Origin: Ferruginibacter sp.
GTDB lineage: Bacteria; Bacteroidota; Bacteroidia; Chitinophagales; Chitinophagaceae
Length of the DNA stretch: 64,000 nucleotides
Direction: 5' to 3'
Assembly: GCF_028288465.1 (NCBI RefSeq)
Contig: NZ_JAQBNR010000021.1
Location: forward strand, 1 to 64,000
This document shows positions 38,008 to 49,600 of the stretch, piece by piece. The translations under genes were made by a program, and so were the position numbers. Under the pieces are notes generated by a model. The model was not told where the DNA came from, did no database searches, and worked only from the letters and a program-made list of their open reading frames with translations. Position 1 is the stretch's first letter. Each line of letters opens with the position of its first letter.

Positions 38008-39522
38008 ATGAGTCAGATAAGGAGGCAAAGTATTATTTCGTCATTGATGGTTTACTTTGGCTTTTCACTTGGCTTTTTAAATACTTATTTGTTTACAAGA
38101 GATGGCGGTTTCACCAAAGAGCAGTATGGCCTCACCGGAATTTTTATTGCCATCGCCACACTGATGTATTCCTTCGCCAACCTGGGCATGCCCTCTTATA
38201 TCGCCAAATTTTATCCGTATTATAATGCCAACCTGGATAAAAAAAGAAATGATATTCTTACCTGGGCCCTGTTAATTTCTTTAGCTGGTTTTTGCCTTGT
38301 TGCCATCAGCGGTGTATATTTTAAAGACACCATTATCCGGAAATTTGGTCAAAATTCTCCTGAACTCGTTGCATATTATTACTGGATTTTTCCGTTCGGT
38401 TTAGGTCTCACATTATATTCCATTTTAGAAAGCTATGCCTGGCAATTGAAAAAATCTGTGCTTACCAATTTTCTACGCGAAGTGCAGTTCCGCTTATTTA
38501 CAACCATCCTGATTATACTCACTTTTGCAGGCCTGCTGGCAAAATTTGATATGTTCATCAAGGTATATTCCTTCACTTACCTGGGTATCGCACTGATCCT
38601 GTTGATCTACCTGATAGCAAAGGGATACATTCATTTAACCTTTACCGTAAGTATCATTTCTAAAAAATTTTTTAAAAAGATTCTCACGCTTGTTTCCTTC
38701 GTATTTGGCGGTTCGCTTGTATTTGCCATCGCCTCCGTATTTGACTCTATCCTGATTGCATCGGTGGTTAAAAATGGTCTTGCAGAAGTAGCCGTGTATA
38801 CGCTGGCACAGAATATTGCCAGCTTAATCCAGGCACCACAACGAGGTATTATTTCTTCTTCAATCGGGGCTTTATCTGAGGCATGGAAGGATAAAGACAT
38901 GGTGAGAATTAACCGCATATACAAACAATCTTCCATCAACCAGCTAATATTTGCAGTCGGCATGTTTTCTCTAATCTGGTTAAATTTCACTGACGCTGTT
39001 TTTACATTTCACATGCAGAAAGGATATATCGACGCCCAATGGGTTTTCTTTTTTATAGGCTTAATGCGCATAGTGGATATGGGAACTGGGGTTAACAGCC
39101 AGATTATCGCTACGTCGACCCGTTGGCGTTTTGAATTTTTTACCGGCATCATTTTGTTATTGGTAACACTACCGCTCAACTATATCTTAACAAAGTATTA
39201 TTTCGGTATAATTGGCCCAGCCATTGCCAATCTTTTTTCTTTCACCCTGTACAATACCATCCGGTATTGTTTTTTACAAAAAAAGTTTAACCTGCAACCC
39301 TTTACAAAACAAACCTTGTATACTATCCTGCTAGGTTTGGGTTCTTTTTACATCTGCCATTTGTTATTTAATTCTATCCATGGTTTTGCAGGTCTGTTTG
39401 CCCGCAGCATTGCGTTCATTGCATTGTATGCGGCAGGGACTGTAAGTCTTAAGCTATCCTCCGATGTGCTGCCCATCTGGAATACATTAGTCAAAAAAGT
39501 GGGCATAAAAAAAGGAGCATAA
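38008..39522 (+). CDS. Oligosaccharide flippase (Wzx-like, MATE/MVF superfamily)
   Basis: The 504-residue inner-membrane protein has about 14 hydrophobic helices. The opening SQIRRQSIISSLMVYFGFSL, then GFLNTYLFTRDGGF, fits polysaccharide-export flippases, which move lipid-linked sugars across the inner membrane. No glycosyltransferase cluster is in the window, so its substrate is unknown. The stop codon lies inside a hairpin that also serves as terminator for the opposite strand. Confidence 0.85.
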   Translation: MSQIRRQSIISSLMVYFGFSLGFLNTYLFTRDGGFTKEQYGLTGIFIAIATLMYSFANLGMPSYIAKFYPYYNANLDKKRNDILTWALLISLAGFCLVAISGVYFKDTIIRKFGQNSPELVAYYYWIFPFGLGLTLYSILESYAWQLKKSVLTNFLREVQFRLFTTILIILTFAGLLAKFDMFIKVYSFTYLGIALILLIYLIAKGYIHLTFTVSIISKKFFKKILTLVSFVFGGSLVFAIASVFDSILIASVVKNGLAEVAVYTLAQNIASLIQAPQRGIISSSIGALSEAWKDKDMVRINRIYKQSSINQLIFAVGMFSLIWLNFTDAVFTFHMQKGYIDAQWVFFFIGLMRIVDMGTGVNSQIIATSTRWRFEFFTGIILLLVTLPLNYILTKYYFGIIGPAIANLFSFTLYNTIRYCFLQKKFNLQPFTKQTLYTILLGLGSFYICHLLFNSIHGFAGLFARSIAFIALYAAGTVSLKLSSDVLPIWNTLVKKVGIKKGA

Positions 39523-39529
39523 ATGCTCC
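39507..39529 (-). terminator. Terminator of the NlpC/P60 gene, embedded in the flippase 3-prime end
   Basis: GGAGCAT and ATGCTCC form a 7-bp stem with loop AA. On the minus strand it is followed by TTTTTTT (complement of 39507-39513), a classic U tract. The flippase stop codon TAA lies across stem and loop, so the same bases encode the end of one gene and terminate the next. Confidence 0.65.
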
Positions 39530-39604
39530 CGAATAATTTATATGTATGCCCGAAAAAGAGGCCCTTAAAATTGTCATTATCAATTAAAAACTATCAATTA
39601 TCCA

Positions 39605-40294
39605 TTACTTGCTAAGCCTTCCACCACTGATAAATTTCTTGTTGTAATATCCATCAGTCAAGCTGCTGATGGTTACACCATAATTAACGCTGCTGTGGAC
39701 AAAATAACCATTGCCCAGGTATAAGCCTGCATGGCTAACACCACCTCTTGTATTAAAAAAAACAAGATCCCCCTCTGCTAAATCGGCCATGCTTACCCGC
39801 TGCGTTTCCTTATATTGATCTGCTGCCGTTCTTGGCAAAGTAATACCATATATGTTGGATACCAGTTTGCCGGTAAAAGCACTGCAGTCAATACCATTTT
39901 TATCGCTGCCGCCGTAATGATAGCGGGTAGCCCACCATTCATCTATAAAGTTATACAACGCAGTATTGGAGATATTTTCCACTTCTGTGTTCATCATCGT
40001 GGCATATTTAAACTGCATCTTCGTGCAGTCTTCAATATTGCTGCCGGATGTACTATTCCTGTTTACAGATACTACTTCAACAGGAGCTTCCCTGCGTTCA
40101 ACTAATTCATCCGCAGGCATATTATCCGAAACTTTTTCCGGTGTAATTTCAATGCTCTCAATAAAATGGGGTGAAGATTTAAGACTTGTCTTAGTAGCCA
40201 CACTCTCCAGGTTAACACTGGTCTGGGCTGTAACTGAGGTAGATGTTCCTGAAACTATGCCAATGGCAACAGCAACAAAAAATAAGTTTTTCAT
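39605..40294 (-). CDS. NlpC/P60 (C40) peptidase, exported
   Basis: The 229-residue protein has a signal peptide (residues 1-23, ending TSVTA) and a C-terminal NlpC/P60 domain: catalytic Cys in KNGIDCSAFTGKLVSN, His in GGVSHAGLYLG, and the third residue His in YFVHSSVNYGV. It cleaves peptide stems of peptidoglycan (gamma-D-Glu-diaminopimelate type). The middle part (about 25-110) is low complexity and may be a linker. Single gene convergent with the flippase. Confidence 0.9.
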   Translation of the reverse strand: MKNLFFVAVAIGIVSGTSTSVTAQTSVNLESVATKTSLKSSPHFIESIEITPEKVSDNMPADELVERREAPVEVVSVNRNSTSGSNIEDCTKMQFKYATMMNTEVENISNTALYNFIDEWWATRYHYGGSDKNGIDCSAFTGKLVSNIYGITLPRTAADQYKETQRVSMADLAEGDLVFFNTRGGVSHAGLYLGNGYFVHSSVNYGVTISSLTDGYYNKKFISGGRLSK

Positions 40295-40709
40295 ACGTAA
40301 ACTTTTGGTTTGGCGTATGCACGACTTAATCTTGTGTTATTTAATCCTCTGTTGTTTCTTTTAAATACGCTGCTTAGCTTTACTTTTCTATGAGTCCTGT
40401 CCTACAAACTGATTATTAATAATTTTTCACTGGATTGCAAATATAAAGCCAAAATACTGTAAATGCAAGCTTTATACCCAATCCTGCAAGCGAACTGTTA
40501 GTTCTGTGGAAAAACGAATTAGAACCACGTTTTATTGTGACCGATATTTGTGACCACGTTATCAAACTTTTTATTGTCCGGGCTGTTGATTTACAGGCAG
40601 CATTGTTGCGTCGCACACTTGTACGTCATACCATTGCTGAACCCTTTATAATTTCAACCGTCTGCTGATTTTTGAAGTTTATTTTGTACAATCATTCTTA
40701 AGTTCCAAC
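40295..40709. other. Intergenic region between divergent NlpC/P60 and dnaE genes
   Basis: No gene is visible. It contains two TGTGACC copies near 40537-40555. Near its right end, TTTATTTTGTAC resembles a shifted TAnnTTTG element that could serve dnaE. Confidence 0.35.
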
Positions 40710-43700
40710 ATGCAGTTTTCTCACTTACACGTACATACCCAGTTTTCATTACTCGACGGAGCCGCCTCTATCAAGAATTTATATAAAAAAGCCATTGCCA
40801 ATAACATGCCCGCCCTTGCCATCAGCGATCATGGCAACATGTTTGGCGCTTTTGAATTTGTAAAGGAAGCATACAACCATAAAAATGCCGACGGCAGTTT
40901 AAAAGTAAAACCCATTGTGGGCTGCGAGTTTTACATTACTACCGACCGCACCCGCAAAACCTTCAGCAAGGACGAAAAAGATCCACGCCATCACCAGATA
41001 TTACTGGCAAAAAACGAACTCGGCTATAAAAACCTGGTAAAACTTACATCGCTGGGTTATATCGAAGGGATGTACTCCAAATATCCGAGAATAGACAAGC
41101 AACTCATTCATAAATACCATGAGGGATTGATTGCAACTACTTGTTGCCTCGGTGCACTGGTACCGCAAACTATTCTGAGAAAAGGAGAAGCAGAAGGTGA
41201 AAATGAATTTAAATGGTGGCTTAATATTTTCCAGGAAGATTATTATGTAGAGTTACAACGCCACGGTATACCGGACCAGGACAAAGTAAACCTGGTGTTA
41301 TTAAAGTTTGCAAAAAAGTACAATGTAAAGGTAATCGCCAGTAACGATTCGCATTATGTAGATCAGCAGGATTTTAATGCACATGATATTTTGCTTTGTA
41401 TCAATACCGGCGAAAAGCAGTCCACCCCCGCCCTGCGTGAGTTTAGTGATGATGATGTAATGACCAAGAACAAACGCTTTGCCTTTCCGAACGATCAGTT
41501 TTATTTAAAGACAGGCGAAGAAATGGCAAAGGTTTTTGAAGATATCCCTGAAGCCATTGACAACACCAATGAAATTGTAAGCAAGATCGATCTGCTGAAT
41601 TTAAAACGGGATATTTTATTACCATTTTTTGAAGTACCCGCTAATTTTAAAAGCCAGGACGAATACCTGGAACATTTAACCTGGAGCGGCGCAAAGGAAC
41701 GTTACAAAATCATCACTCCCCTCCAGGAAGAACGCCTGCAGTTTGAACTGGGCATCATCCGTAAAATGGGCTTCGCCGGTTACTTTTTAATTGTAAGTGA
41801 TTTTATTAAAGCTGGTCGCGACCTCGGTGTGTTCATTGGCCCCGGCCGTGGCTCCGCCGCAGGTAGCGCTGTGGCCTATTGCATAGGAATTACCAATATT
41901 GATCCCATAAAATACAATTTACTGTTTGAAAGGTTTCTGAATCCCGAACGCAAATCCATGCCGGATATTGATACGGATTTTGACGATGAAGGAAGGCAGA
42001 AGGTGTTGAATTACGTAGTACAGAAATATGGAAAAAACCAGGTAGCGCAAATTATCACGTATGGTACCATGGCAGCCAAGTCTAGCATTGCCGATGTGGC
42101 AAGGGTAATGGATTTGCCCATAGCCGAAAGCAGGGCCATTTCCAAGCTGGTGCCGGAGCGTCCGGGTATTAATTTAAAACGGTTGCTGCATGCGCCGTTC
42201 ACCGCCAAAGAAGCCAAAAACGGTGAAAAATCCCTGGAAGAGAAAGAGTCGTTGCAGGGCGATGACATTGAAAATGTAAAAAAATTGAGAGAGCTGTATG
42301 CTGGAAATGATCTACCCAGCAAGATATTACACGAAGCCGAGATTTTGGAAGGCTCAGTAAGAAACACCGGTATTCATGCTTCGGCCATCATCATTGCGCC
42401 GAAAGATTTAACAGATCTGTTACCTGTTGCCACTTCCAAAGAATCCGAGCTGTGGCTGACGCAGATTGAAGGTGGCTCTATCGAAGAAGCAGGCGTAATT
42501 AAAATGGATTTTCTTGGCTTAAAAACCCTGAGTATTTTAAAAACCGCCCTTGGCCTGATAAAACAAAACCATGGTATTCATATAGAGATTGATGATATTC
42601 CGCTGGATGATGAGCTGGCTTACAAGCTTTACCAGCAGGGCGATACCAACGGAACGTTCCAGTTTGAAAGTCCGGGTATGCAAAAACATTTACGGGAATT
42701 AAAACCTGATAAATTTGATGATCTCATCGCCATGAACGCTCTCTATCGTCCGGGCCCCATGGCATATATCCCCGATTATATTGATCGTAAACATGGTAAA
42801 AAACAGGTAGAGTATGATTTGCCTGATATGGAAGAACACCTTAAAGAAACTTATGGTATCACGGTGTACCAGGAACAGGTGATGTTGCTGTCGCAAAAGT
42901 TGGCAGGCTTTAGTAAAGGAGATGCGGATGTGCTGCGTAAAGCCATGGGTAAAAAGCAAAAGGCGGTACTGGATAAAATGAAAGTGCAGTTTGTAGATGG
43001 CGCTACAGCCAAAGGACATCCGAAAGATAAACTGGAAAAAATTTGGACCGACTGGGAAGCATTTGCACAATATGCATTTAACAAATCGCACTCTACGTGC
43101 TACGCATTTGTTGCCTATCAAACCGCCTATTTAAAAGCCCATTATCCCAGCGAATACATGGCTGCAGTGCTGAACCATGCAGGCAGCATTGAAAAAATAA
43201 CCTTCTTTATGGAAGAGTGTAAGCGCATGGGTTTAACGGTGCTTGGGCCAGATATCAATGAGTCGCAGAATGGCTTTGCTGTCAATCAAAAAGGCGAAAT
43301 ACGCTTCGGTTTCAGCGGACTGAAAGGTGTTGGCGAAAATGCCATTGAACAAATTATTGAAGAACGCACCAAACATGGTTTTTATACATCGATTTATGAC
43401 CTGGCAAAAAGGGTGAATCCAAGAGCCGCCAACAAAAAATCACTGGAAAGTTTAATTTACTCAGGTGCGTTTGATTGCTTTAAAGATATCACCAGGGCCC
43501 AATATTTTCACCAAGCGCCCGGCGATGTACAGGGACTGGAAAAGATCATCAAGTTTGGTAGCATTTATCAATCGCAAAATGCCAGCGCAAGCAATACCCT
43601 GTTTGGCGATTTGCAAATGCCGGATATTGTACCTCCCAAATTGTCTCCCTGTGAACCATGGCCACTGGCTACGCAACTGGACTTTGAAAAAGAAGTTACG

Positions 43701-44330
43701 GGTATGTATATGAGTGGCCACCCATTGGATAATTTCAAATTCGAGATGCGGCATTATAATATTACGCCCCTTGCCGATTACAATGAGTTTAAACTGGCTG
43801 TAAATACACACGCCAACCCTGGCAGGCAGTTTCGTGTTGCCGGCCTCGTGGTAGATTCCCAGCACAGGTTAACCAAAACGGGCAAAAACTTTGGTATCCT
43901 TACCATAGAAGATTACAGTGGCAAAACTGAATTTATGCTATGGAGTGAAGATTATGTGAAGTACACCGCTTACCTGGAAAAAGGGTTGATCATTTTGGTG
44001 GAAGGTGGATTTAAAACCAGGTACAACAGCGAGCAGTATGAATTTAAGATAAACAAAATCCACCTGCTGGAAACGGTTAAACCGGTATTGACCAAACAAG
44101 TGGTAGTCGAGATACAACCTCAGTTTGTAAACCAACATTTTATTGACTTTGTAGAAAATAATGTCAAGACAAACCCGGGTAAGGCGTCCATTAAATTTAA
44201 CATTGCAGATGTTAGAAATAATTACAAAGTGGGCATGTATTCTTTAGATAAGGGCTTTACCATGAATGATGATATGGCGGTATTTTTATTGGAAAACAAA
44301 GATGTGGAAGTGACTGTGGTAACGGGTTAG
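40710..44330 (+). CDS. dnaE: DNA polymerase III subunit alpha
   Basis: The 1206-residue protein is a full-length DnaE replicative polymerase. The N-terminal PHP domain begins SHLHVHTQFSLLDGAASIKN. The polymerase active site has SMPDIDTDFDDEGRQ and GPGRGSAAGSAVAYCIGIT. The tail includes the OB-fold (FRVAGLVVDSQHRLTKTGKN). It carries out chromosomal DNA synthesis as part of the holoenzyme. Length is usual for Bacteroidota DnaE1. Confidence 0.96.
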   Translation: MQFSHLHVHTQFSLLDGAASIKNLYKKAIANNMPALAISDHGNMFGAFEFVKEAYNHKNADGSLKVKPIVGCEFYITTDRTRKTFSKDEKDPRHHQILLAKNELGYKNLVKLTSLGYIEGMYSKYPRIDKQLIHKYHEGLIATTCCLGALVPQTILRKGEAEGENEFKWWLNIFQEDYYVELQRHGIPDQDKVNLVLLKFAKKYNVKVIASNDSHYVDQQDFNAHDILLCINTGEKQSTPALREFSDDDVMTKNKRFAFPNDQFYLKTGEEMAKVFEDIPEAIDNTNEIVSKIDLLNLKRDILLPFFEVPANFKSQDEYLEHLTWSGAKERYKIITPLQEERLQFELGIIRKMGFAGYFLIVSDFIKAGRDLGVFIGPGRGSAAGSAVAYCIGITNIDPIKYNLLFERFLNPERKSMPDIDTDFDDEGRQKVLNYVVQKYGKNQVAQIITYGTMAAKSSIADVARVMDLPIAESRAISKLVPERPGINLKRLLHAPFTAKEAKNGEKSLEEKESLQGDDIENVKKLRELYAGNDLPSKILHEAEILEGSVRNTGIHASAIIIAPKDLTDLLPVATSKESELWLTQIEGGSIEEAGVIKMDFLGLKTLSILKTALGLIKQNHGIHIEIDDIPLDDELAYKLYQQGDTNGTFQFESPGMQKHLRELKPDKFDDLIAMNALYRPGPMAYIPDYIDRKHGKKQVEYDLPDMEEHLKETYGITVYQEQVMLLSQKLAGFSKGDADVLRKAMGKKQKAVLDKMKVQFVDGATAKGHPKDKLEKIWTDWEAFAQYAFNKSHSTCYAFVAYQTAYLKAHYPSEYMAAVLNHAGSIEKITFFMEECKRMGLTVLGPDINESQNGFAVNQKGEIRFGFSGLKGVGENAIEQIIEERTKHGFYTSIYDLAKRVNPRAANKKSLESLIYSGAFDCFKDITRAQYFHQAPGDVQGLEKIIKFGSIYQSQNASASNTLFGDLQMPDIVPPKLSPCEPWPLATQLDFEKEVTGMYMSGHPLDNFKFEMRHYNITPLADYNEFKLAVNTHANPGRQFRVAGLVVDSQHRLTKTGKNFGILTIEDYSGKTEFMLWSEDYVKYTAYLEKGLIILVEGGFKTRYNSEQYEFKINKIHLLETVKPVLTKQVVVEIQPQFVNQHFIDFVENNVKTNPGKASIKFNIADVRNNYKVGMYSLDKGFTMNDDMAVFLLENKDVEVTVVTG

Positions 44331-44479
44331 CTGCTTCAATCCCCTAAAAGGGGATAAAAACTGTTGCATAGTTTGATGTTAATATTTATGAATAAAGTGT
44401 CTTTGTGGCAACAAAATAATATCAACACTGCCAATTGGATTGTGAATATGTCATAACAACACATTTAAATTTTTGGATG

Positions 44480-44487
44480 TAAATTTG
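44480..44487 (+). promoter_or_regulatory. -7 element of the thioredoxin promoter
   Basis: TAAATTTG matches TAnnTTTG and lies 39 bases before the thioredoxin ATG. The -33 element is not clear. Confidence 0.4.
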
Positions 44488-44525
44488 ACTTCTTAAACAA
44501 CAATAATCAAAAAAATATATACATT

Positions 44526-44843
44526 ATGGCACATGAATTCACAGACGCAAACTTTCAGACAGAAGTTTTAGATTCAGATAAATTATCCGTGATAGATTTT
44601 TGGGCAGAATGGTGCGGTCCATGCCGTGCAATAGGTCCGGTAATTGAAGAACTTTCAAAGGAATATGATGGTAAGGTAAACGTAGGAAAAGTAAATGTTG
44701 ATCACAACCCACAGATTTCTATGAACTATGGCATTACCAGTATCCCTGCAATTCTTTTTGTAAAAGGCGGACAGGTTGTTGACAAATTAGTAGGCGCTCA
44801 ACCAAAAGCAAATTTTGTAAAAAAGATAGATCAGCATAAATAA
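44526..44843 (+). CDS. trxA: Thioredoxin
   Basis: The 105-residue cytoplasmic protein has the redox motif [14 protein letters not shown] and the cis-Pro loop [15 protein letters not shown]. It reduces disulfides in proteins, with electrons from thioredoxin reductase. It has no signal peptide, unlike the many secreted thioredoxin-like proteins of Bacteroidota. Its own -7 element and terminator indicate a single-gene unit. Confidence 0.95.
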   Translation: MAHEFTDANFQTEVLDSDKLSVIDFWAEWCGPCRAIGPVIEELSKEYDGKVNVGKVNVDHNPQISMNYGITSIPAILFVKGGQVVDKLVGAQPKANFVKKIDQHK

Positions 44844-44884
44844 TTGCTGTTAAAATACCATGAATCAGCTAATACTGGCTCAAT

Positions 44885-44917
44885 AAAAAATCCCTGGTTA
44901 TACCGGGGATTTTTTTA
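44885..44917. terminator. Terminator between trxA and the nucleoside permease
   Basis: AAAAAATCCC(T)GGT and ACC(G)GGGATTTTTT fold into a long stem around TAT, with A and T tracts on both sides. It can stop both convergent transcripts. Confidence 0.75.
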
Positions 44918-44939
44918 TTGAAAGACGCCCTGGAATTAT

Positions 44940-46259
44940 TTATTCAGTCGCCAGTAACGGCTCCTTGTGTATATTTTTAATAGTATCGGGATCGTGTTTG
45001 TGTTTAAAAACAAACAGGAATAAAGTGGCAATTACCAATGCATAACCTGCAAAAGCAATCCATATACCAAACCAGTTTTTTTCTCCGTCTTCATAAGTAA
45101 AATATTTTTGTATCACTAAACCACTTACCAAGCTTCCGATAACTGCGCCAAAGCCATTGGTCATCATCATAAAAAGTCCCTGGGCACTGGCTCTTATCGC
45201 GGGATCACTTTGCGTTTCAACAAACAGGGAACCTGAAATATTAAAAAAATCAAATGCCATTCCATACACAATGCACGACAGTATGATCATCCATAATCCA
45301 TCACCCGGGTTACCATAGGCGAACAATCCAAAACGCAATACCCAGGCTACCATGCTAAAAAACATCACGTATTTGATACCGAACCTCCTCAAAAAAAATG
45401 GGATTGCTAAAATAAAAAGTGTTTCAGAAATTTGAGAAATGGACATAATGATTGCCGGATATTTTACGGCTGTGAGATGCTGGTATTTTTCAACCTTTCC
45501 AAAATCATGCAAAAAAGTGTCCCCATATGCATTGGTCAGTTGCAGGGCAGCTCCCAGCAACAAACAGAAAATAAAAAACACGGCCATTTTTCTGTCTTTG
45601 AATAATGAAAAAGAAGTCAGGCCCAATGCATCCATCAGGGACTTGTTCTGTTTAAGACTTAGCAGCGGCGGGCATTTAGGCAAAGTAAAAGCATATAATC
45701 CTAAAAATAATGAAGCCGCTGACGCCACATAAAACTGGCCTGCTGAAGTCTCAATTCCCAATAAACTTACCGTCCACAAAGCAACAATAAAACCTACAGT
45801 ACCAAATACTCTTATCGGCGGATAATCAATTACCACGTTGGCGCCCCTGTTTTTTAAAGCGGTATAAGCCACCGTAATAGACAGAGATAATGTTGGCATA
45901 TAAAAAATCATATTCAGCAATAAAACCCAAAACATTACTGTTGGATCCTTCACCATGGGCAAGGCAAAAAGTACAGCACCTCCTAAAATGTGACAAATGC
46001 CATAAAGTTTTTCTGCATTGATCCACCTGTCCGCAATGATACCCAGCAATGAAGGTGCAAAAAGCGACGCGATACCCATGGTAGAAAAAAGCGCACCAAA
46101 AGCCGAATTGGTCCATACACTTGCATGTGTTACCGGATCCGTAGCGGGATAAATTACTGGTAGCGTTTGGAACCAGTAAGCGCCAATAGTGAGCAGCCAC
46201 GACCCCCAAATAAAAAACTGAAAAAAAATCATCACAATAAGTCGCAGCTTGATATTCAT
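44940..46259 (-). CDS. MFS nucleoside permease (nucleoside:H+ symporter family)
   Basis: The 439-residue membrane protein has 12 helices. The start MNIKLRLIVMIFFQFFIWGS and then WLLTIGAYWF, with SPSLLGIIADRWINAEKLYG-type wording after TM2 and PPIRVFGTVGFIVALW, are typical of the NupG/XapB-like nucleoside:H+ symporter family in Bacteroidota. It imports nucleosides driven by protons. Single gene. Confidence 0.85.
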   Translation of the reverse strand: MNIKLRLIVMIFFQFFIWGSWLLTIGAYWFQTLPVIYPATDPVTHASVWTNSAFGALFSTMGIASLFAPSLLGIIADRWINAEKLYGICHILGGAVLFALPMVKDPTVMFWVLLLNMIFYMPTLSLSITVAYTALKNRGANVVIDYPPIRVFGTVGFIVALWTVSLLGIETSAGQFYVASAASLFLGLYAFTLPKCPPLLSLKQNKSLMDALGLTSFSLFKDRKMAVFFIFCLLLGAALQLTNAYGDTFLHDFGKVEKYQHLTAVKYPAIIMSISQISETLFILAIPFFLRRFGIKYVMFFSMVAWVLRFGLFAYGNPGDGLWMIILSCIVYGMAFDFFNISGSLFVETQSDPAIRASAQGLFMMMTNGFGAVIGSLVSGLVIQKYFTYEDGEKNWFGIWIAFAGYALVIATLFLFVFKHKHDPDTIKNIHKEPLLATE

Positions 46260-46581
46260 AAATTATTTGTTTAAAATATAACCGTACAATACCTGCCAGG
46301 TATACAAACAGTTTCGATAAAATAGCTATTTTATCAATCAATTTTTATAATGTGGAAGATATACAATTATTGCTAAATCAGCCGCTTTGCGGGTAATTTA
46401 AAAACTGCTTAAACAGGTGAAAAACTGCCCTTAAAAATAAGGCTCGTCCTCTTTTCACATTCCATTTTGCCTCCTTAATAATACTGTGGGTAATTAATAG
46501 AAATTGTACATCATAAAACCGGCATGCCGTCGTTTAATAGCATTAAATCAGCTGATTGCACAGCCTAAAACAAATATCTTT

Positions 46582-46589
46582 TATATTTG
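46582..46589 (+). promoter_or_regulatory. -7 element of the M43 protease promoter
   Basis: TATATTTG fits TAnnTTTG. Transcription would start near 46596, just before the likely start codon. The -33 partner is weak (TTG 23 bases upstream). Confidence 0.4.
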
Positions 46590-46610
46590 ACCATCCAAAA
46601 CTTTTCCATT

Positions 46611-49600
46611 TTGAAAAAAAACATGCTGCTGGTTGTAGCAATTTGTGTTTGCTTTATTGCAACAGCACAAAAAAAACAGGCGGATGAGGCAACAGCCCGG
46701 TGTTTTACTATGGAAAGGGTGCAGCGATATTTTGAAGAAAATCCCACTGCAAAGTCAGCACTGGAGCAGCATACATTCAAAACAAAGAAATCAACCCTAC
46801 CCAGCGCTCCCACATTTCGGCCCACGGGTATTAATGGCGCTATCAATATTCCCGTGATTTTCCATGTGGTGTTGCCAGATCCTTACCTGGTTACAGATGG
46901 TGTTATCCAATCTCAAATAGCAGAATTAAACAGAGACTATGCAGGCATAAATGCCGACAGTTCCAATGCCGCCAATTTTTATCCCGTGCGTGGGCATTCC
47001 TCCATCATACGGTTTGTATTGGCCAGGCAAACTCCCAACGGGGGACTGAGCAATGGTATAGACAGAGTTAAAAGTAATACTGCGTCCAACGCGACCCTTT
47101 TGACCGATCCAATTAAAAGAAGCGCACTTGGAGGAGCAGATGCCTGGGATGCTGCCAGCTACCTGAACATCTGGATTGGCAGTGATGTTAGTGGAAAAAA
47201 TATTTTGGGATACGCCCAGTTTCCCGAATCCGGCAGTGCCCAGGATGATGGTGTTTTTTGCAATGCCAGGAGCTTTGGCGTGAGTAGCTGCAATATTAAT
47301 GTATACAACAAGGGACGAACGTTGTGTCATGAAATTGGACATTACCTCGGGCTTTTTCATATCTGGGGCGACGAAAACGGGTGCAGTGGCGATGATTTCA
47401 GATCGCTGGAAACAGCCGGTTCCGTAACGGTATTGCCCGCAGATTTATTTAATACAACAGAACAGGCCAATGCCACCAATGATATTGGCGATACGCCTAA
47501 CCAAGGTACAAGTACATCGGGTTGTTTAACGGGCATCCAGGCTGATATATGTACCAGCGCCACAACCGGCAAAATGTATCAGAATTACATGGACTACACG
47601 TATGATAACTGTTACAGTATGTTTACCCAAAAACAGGTAGAACGGATGGAGTGGGTATTACTGAATGCCCGCGGGGGTTTAACAACGTCTTCAGGTGGCA
47701 TTGCGCCAACCGGGATTAATAAACGCGATGCTATGCCAACAGAAACGGTGAACCCTGGCGTTGAAACTTCAGGCTGTAGTACCATTGTCAATCCATCCTT
47801 TTTAAATTGCCCTGGGTCTATTATCCCTAAAGTAAGAATTATCAATAACGGCAGTGATTCAATTACATCCTTAAAAGTCGGCCTGCTGGTAAATGGTGTT
47901 GCAAAACCATCCGTCACAGTTACAATACCTTCACCAGGACTTGCTTTTGGCGCCACTACCATTGTAACCTTTCCTTCTCTTGCCGTAACCACAGGAAATT
48001 ATGTATTGAAATTTTACACTTTTAATGTTAACGGACTTGCAGCTGACCAGGTGCCTTCCAATGATACAGTTACCACCGCCTTGCAGGTATCAAATGGTAT
48101 TACATTACCGGCTTCAGAAGACTTTGAGGTATTGCCTTTTCCGGCCGCAACCTGGTCGTTGTATAATCCGGATGGCGATGCCAGCTGGACCCGGTTCTCG
48201 CCCGGGAACAACAGTACCGGCGCCATGTTCATTGATAATTTCAGCAAAAATAATATTGGTTTAAAAGACGAATTGCGTACGCCGAAATTTTTAGTATCAA
48301 CGGCGGATTCTGTGATTATTTCTTTTGACCTGGCGCATAAAAATTACCCTGGTACAAAAGATCAGTTAAGCGTACTGGTTTCCAATAATTGCGGAACCAG
48401 CTGGACAACGGTATATTCAAAATCCGGCGATAATTTGTCGACCGCGGGATCAACTACGTTGCGTTACAGCACACCGATTGCATCCGACTGGAAAGCACAA
48501 AAGATTACCATCGGCGGAGCACTTTTATCCACGGGTAATATTATCATTGCTTTTCAAAATAAAGGGGATTATGGCAATAATATTTTTATTGACAATATAT
48601 TGATTTACAAACAAAAGAAACTGGATATTACAGCCTCCGCCATCCTCTCCCCTGCAGACCCTGAATGTTCTTTCACAGTAGCATCCCCGCAGGCAGAAGT
48701 AAGTAACAATGGTGTTCAGGCTGTAACGGGATTTAAAGTAGGCTACAGTTTAAATAATGCAGCACCTGTTTACCAAAGCTTTACTCAAACAATTTTGCCT
48801 GGCACTTCTGCAACAGTTACTCTAAATCCATTGACGGCAGCAATTGGATTGAATAACATTAAAGTATTTACTGCAAACCCAATAAGTGCAAGTGCCGCAG
48901 GAGATGAAAATACCCTGAACGATACCATCAGTAAAAAATTTACCATCAATGCAATTGTAGCTTCTCCACTGGCTGAAGATTTTGAAAAAAAAGCGTTTGC
49001 GCCGTTGAACTGGCAAGTGATTAATCCGGACAGCGCCGCGACCTGGTCAAGAAAATCGCCCGGTTATAAAAGCGGTTTTTCTGCATTTATGGATAATTTT
49101 TCTAATAACCTTACGGGTGCAACAGATATTCTGCAAAGCCCGACGATCAATGTAACTGGTGCAGATTCCGTCATTATTTCTTTTGACCTGGCTCATAAAA
49201 ATTACGACGGCGCAAACGACCAACTAAAAGTGAAAGTATCAAGAGATTGCGGCAGCAGCTTCGTCACTGTATTTGATAAAAGTGGCTCTGGTTTGGCTAC
49301 CGCAGGCTCATCTGCCAGCGCTTATATCAACCCTGTTGAAGATGACTGGAAAACACAGCGGATAGTGCTGGACAACTCATTTGCAACTTCAAATATTATT
49401 GTTGCTTTTGAAAACACCTCAGATTACGGCAATAATATTTTTATTGATAATATACGTATATCCGCATTGTATAAAAGAAACCTGGCAATTACAAAAATCA
49501 ATGCGCCTCTTGCGGCCGCCTGCGTTACAGGTCCTATTACCCCTGATATTACTGTTACCAATACAGGCATCGACACCATCACAAGTTTTACATTGATGTA

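Noticed and set aside
44339-44354. ATCCCC/GGGGAT hairpin after dnaE as a terminator
   Set aside because: Six-base stem followed by A-rich DNA without a T tract; too weak.
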